This document shows positions 63,430 to 64,000 of a stretch of DNA of 64,000 nt, one piece after another (within the stretch, counting starts at the first letter, position 1; every line of letters starts with the position of its first letter). This DNA is from Amblyomma americanum (lineage: Eukaryota > Arthropoda > Arachnida > Ixodida > Ixodidae). The DNA lies in the NCBI RefSeq assembly GCF_052857255.1, contig NC_135497.1:195706006-195770005 (forward strand). Direction: 5' to 3'. The position numbers and the translations under genes were made by a program. The notes beneath the pieces were generated by a model. It was not told where the DNA came from. It did no database searches and worked only from the letters and a program-made list of their open reading frames with translations.

Positions 63430-64000
63430 CTAGAGAAGATAATACATATAGACACGTGTAAGGGCCGCACCTTGTTTTCCAGAAGGAAATGTTAGAAAAA
63501 AAATAATATCCGTATCCGTGTAAGGGCCGCACCCATACTTTCCAAACGACCCATGCGGGAATAGCCTTTGAAATGCATGTGCCGTGGCCTCCGCGATCAG
63601 CTCTGGCTGCGAGCAACGACGCGCTTCATTGCGGAGGCGACGCATGCGCACAGGAGTGTCCAAGTGCCGCCCACGGATGGCGCCACAGGCTACGGCTCGT
63701 TATCATCATCGTCAACTTTTTCCTCCGCCACAAACTCCCGCCAGCTCCCACTATTCATATCGGCATCAGTATCACCAGCTCTAGCGTTTTGTTGCTGTCA
63801 AAGGCACGGGTGTTAGTTGTAACTTTCGCGTACTGCCGCAAAACGTTGTAGTTTTAGCGGTTTTAGCACAATAAGAGAAGCACCTTAATAGCTACATGGC
63901 TGGGAGCTTGCTATCGAACACGGCAAGCAAGCGGCGGGCAGGAAATTAGACGTCGCCGAGAAGTGTGTCCGACGATGGTGCAACCAAAAGGATACATTGA
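63430..64000. repeat. Start of a further DNA-element relic
   Basis: GTGTAAGGGCCGCACC occurs twice (about 63456 and 63518) as a 62-base-spaced direct repeat, the first in a context resembling transposon ends of the same style as 61061. The GC-rich stretch 63570-63720 and the remainder have no recognised protein. The element runs off the window or is truncated. Confidence 0.45.

Larger units (their letters stand above)
62080..64000 (-). other. Upstream HERC4 intron or flank, no exon found
   Basis: No further HERC4 exon (none with RCC1-repeat character) was seen on the minus strand. The stretch is occupied by the mariner relic and the start of another DNA element. It is presumably intronic, since more than half the expected protein is still missing. 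Confidence 0.6.

Noticed and set aside
1..64000. CRISPR arrays, operons, phage or other prokaryotic systems
   Set aside because: No regularly spaced direct repeats, no tightly packed genes and no ribosome binding sites were seen. The spliced HERC4 gene shows the DNA is eukaryotic.

Overview
The window reads as animal nuclear DNA, most likely from a hard (ixodid) tick or a close chelicerate. The grounds are small exons in kilobase introns, AT-rich non-coding DNA, and a dense mix of degenerate arthropod-type repeats: mariner, Tigger-like and hAT-like elements, an I-type LINE, and tRNA(Ser)-headed SINEs resembling the Ruka-type SINEs I remember from ixodid ticks. The species cannot be named from the sequence. 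No prokaryotic operon, CRISPR array, rRNA or intact tRNA gene was seen.

The one clear protein-coding gene lies on the minus strand and fills about 22.2-62.1 kb. Fifteen spliced exons give about 476 residues, the C-terminal part of a small HERC-family HECT E3 ubiquitin ligase, best matched to HERC4. They cover the pre-HECT region and the whole HECT domain, including the catalytic Cys motif HTCFN and the C-terminal GFGLV. The reading frame holds through every junction. Twelve of the 14 introns are GT-AG and two have GC donors. The upstream exons, expected to encode the RCC1-like repeats, are outside the window beyond 64 kb.

Layout: 1-10.0 kb is T-rich on the plus strand with no convincing coding sequence. 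It holds a pure (CTG)27 tract and a 1.6-kb inverted repeat and ends in clustered poly(A) signals, so it may be the long 3' UTR of a plus-strand gene converging on HERC4. From 10 to 22 kb the window is intergenic repeat territory: a MITE with perfect 16-bp ends, a 98-bp tandem repeat, a degenerate I-type LINE (endonuclease, RT, RNase H), a small hairpin, an 80-bp minisatellite and a mariner bounded by TA. From 22 to 62 kb are the HERC4 exons and introns, the latter loaded with SINEs, LINE 3' ends, MITEs, foldback elements and tandem repeats. From 62 to 64 kb come a second decayed mariner and part of another DNA transposon.

I found no convincing new biological system. The items most worth checking are the two GC-AG introns in one gene, a 373-bp tandem repeat with a shared open frame inside a HERC4 intron, the pure CTG tract, and several long inverted repeats that would fold if transcribed.
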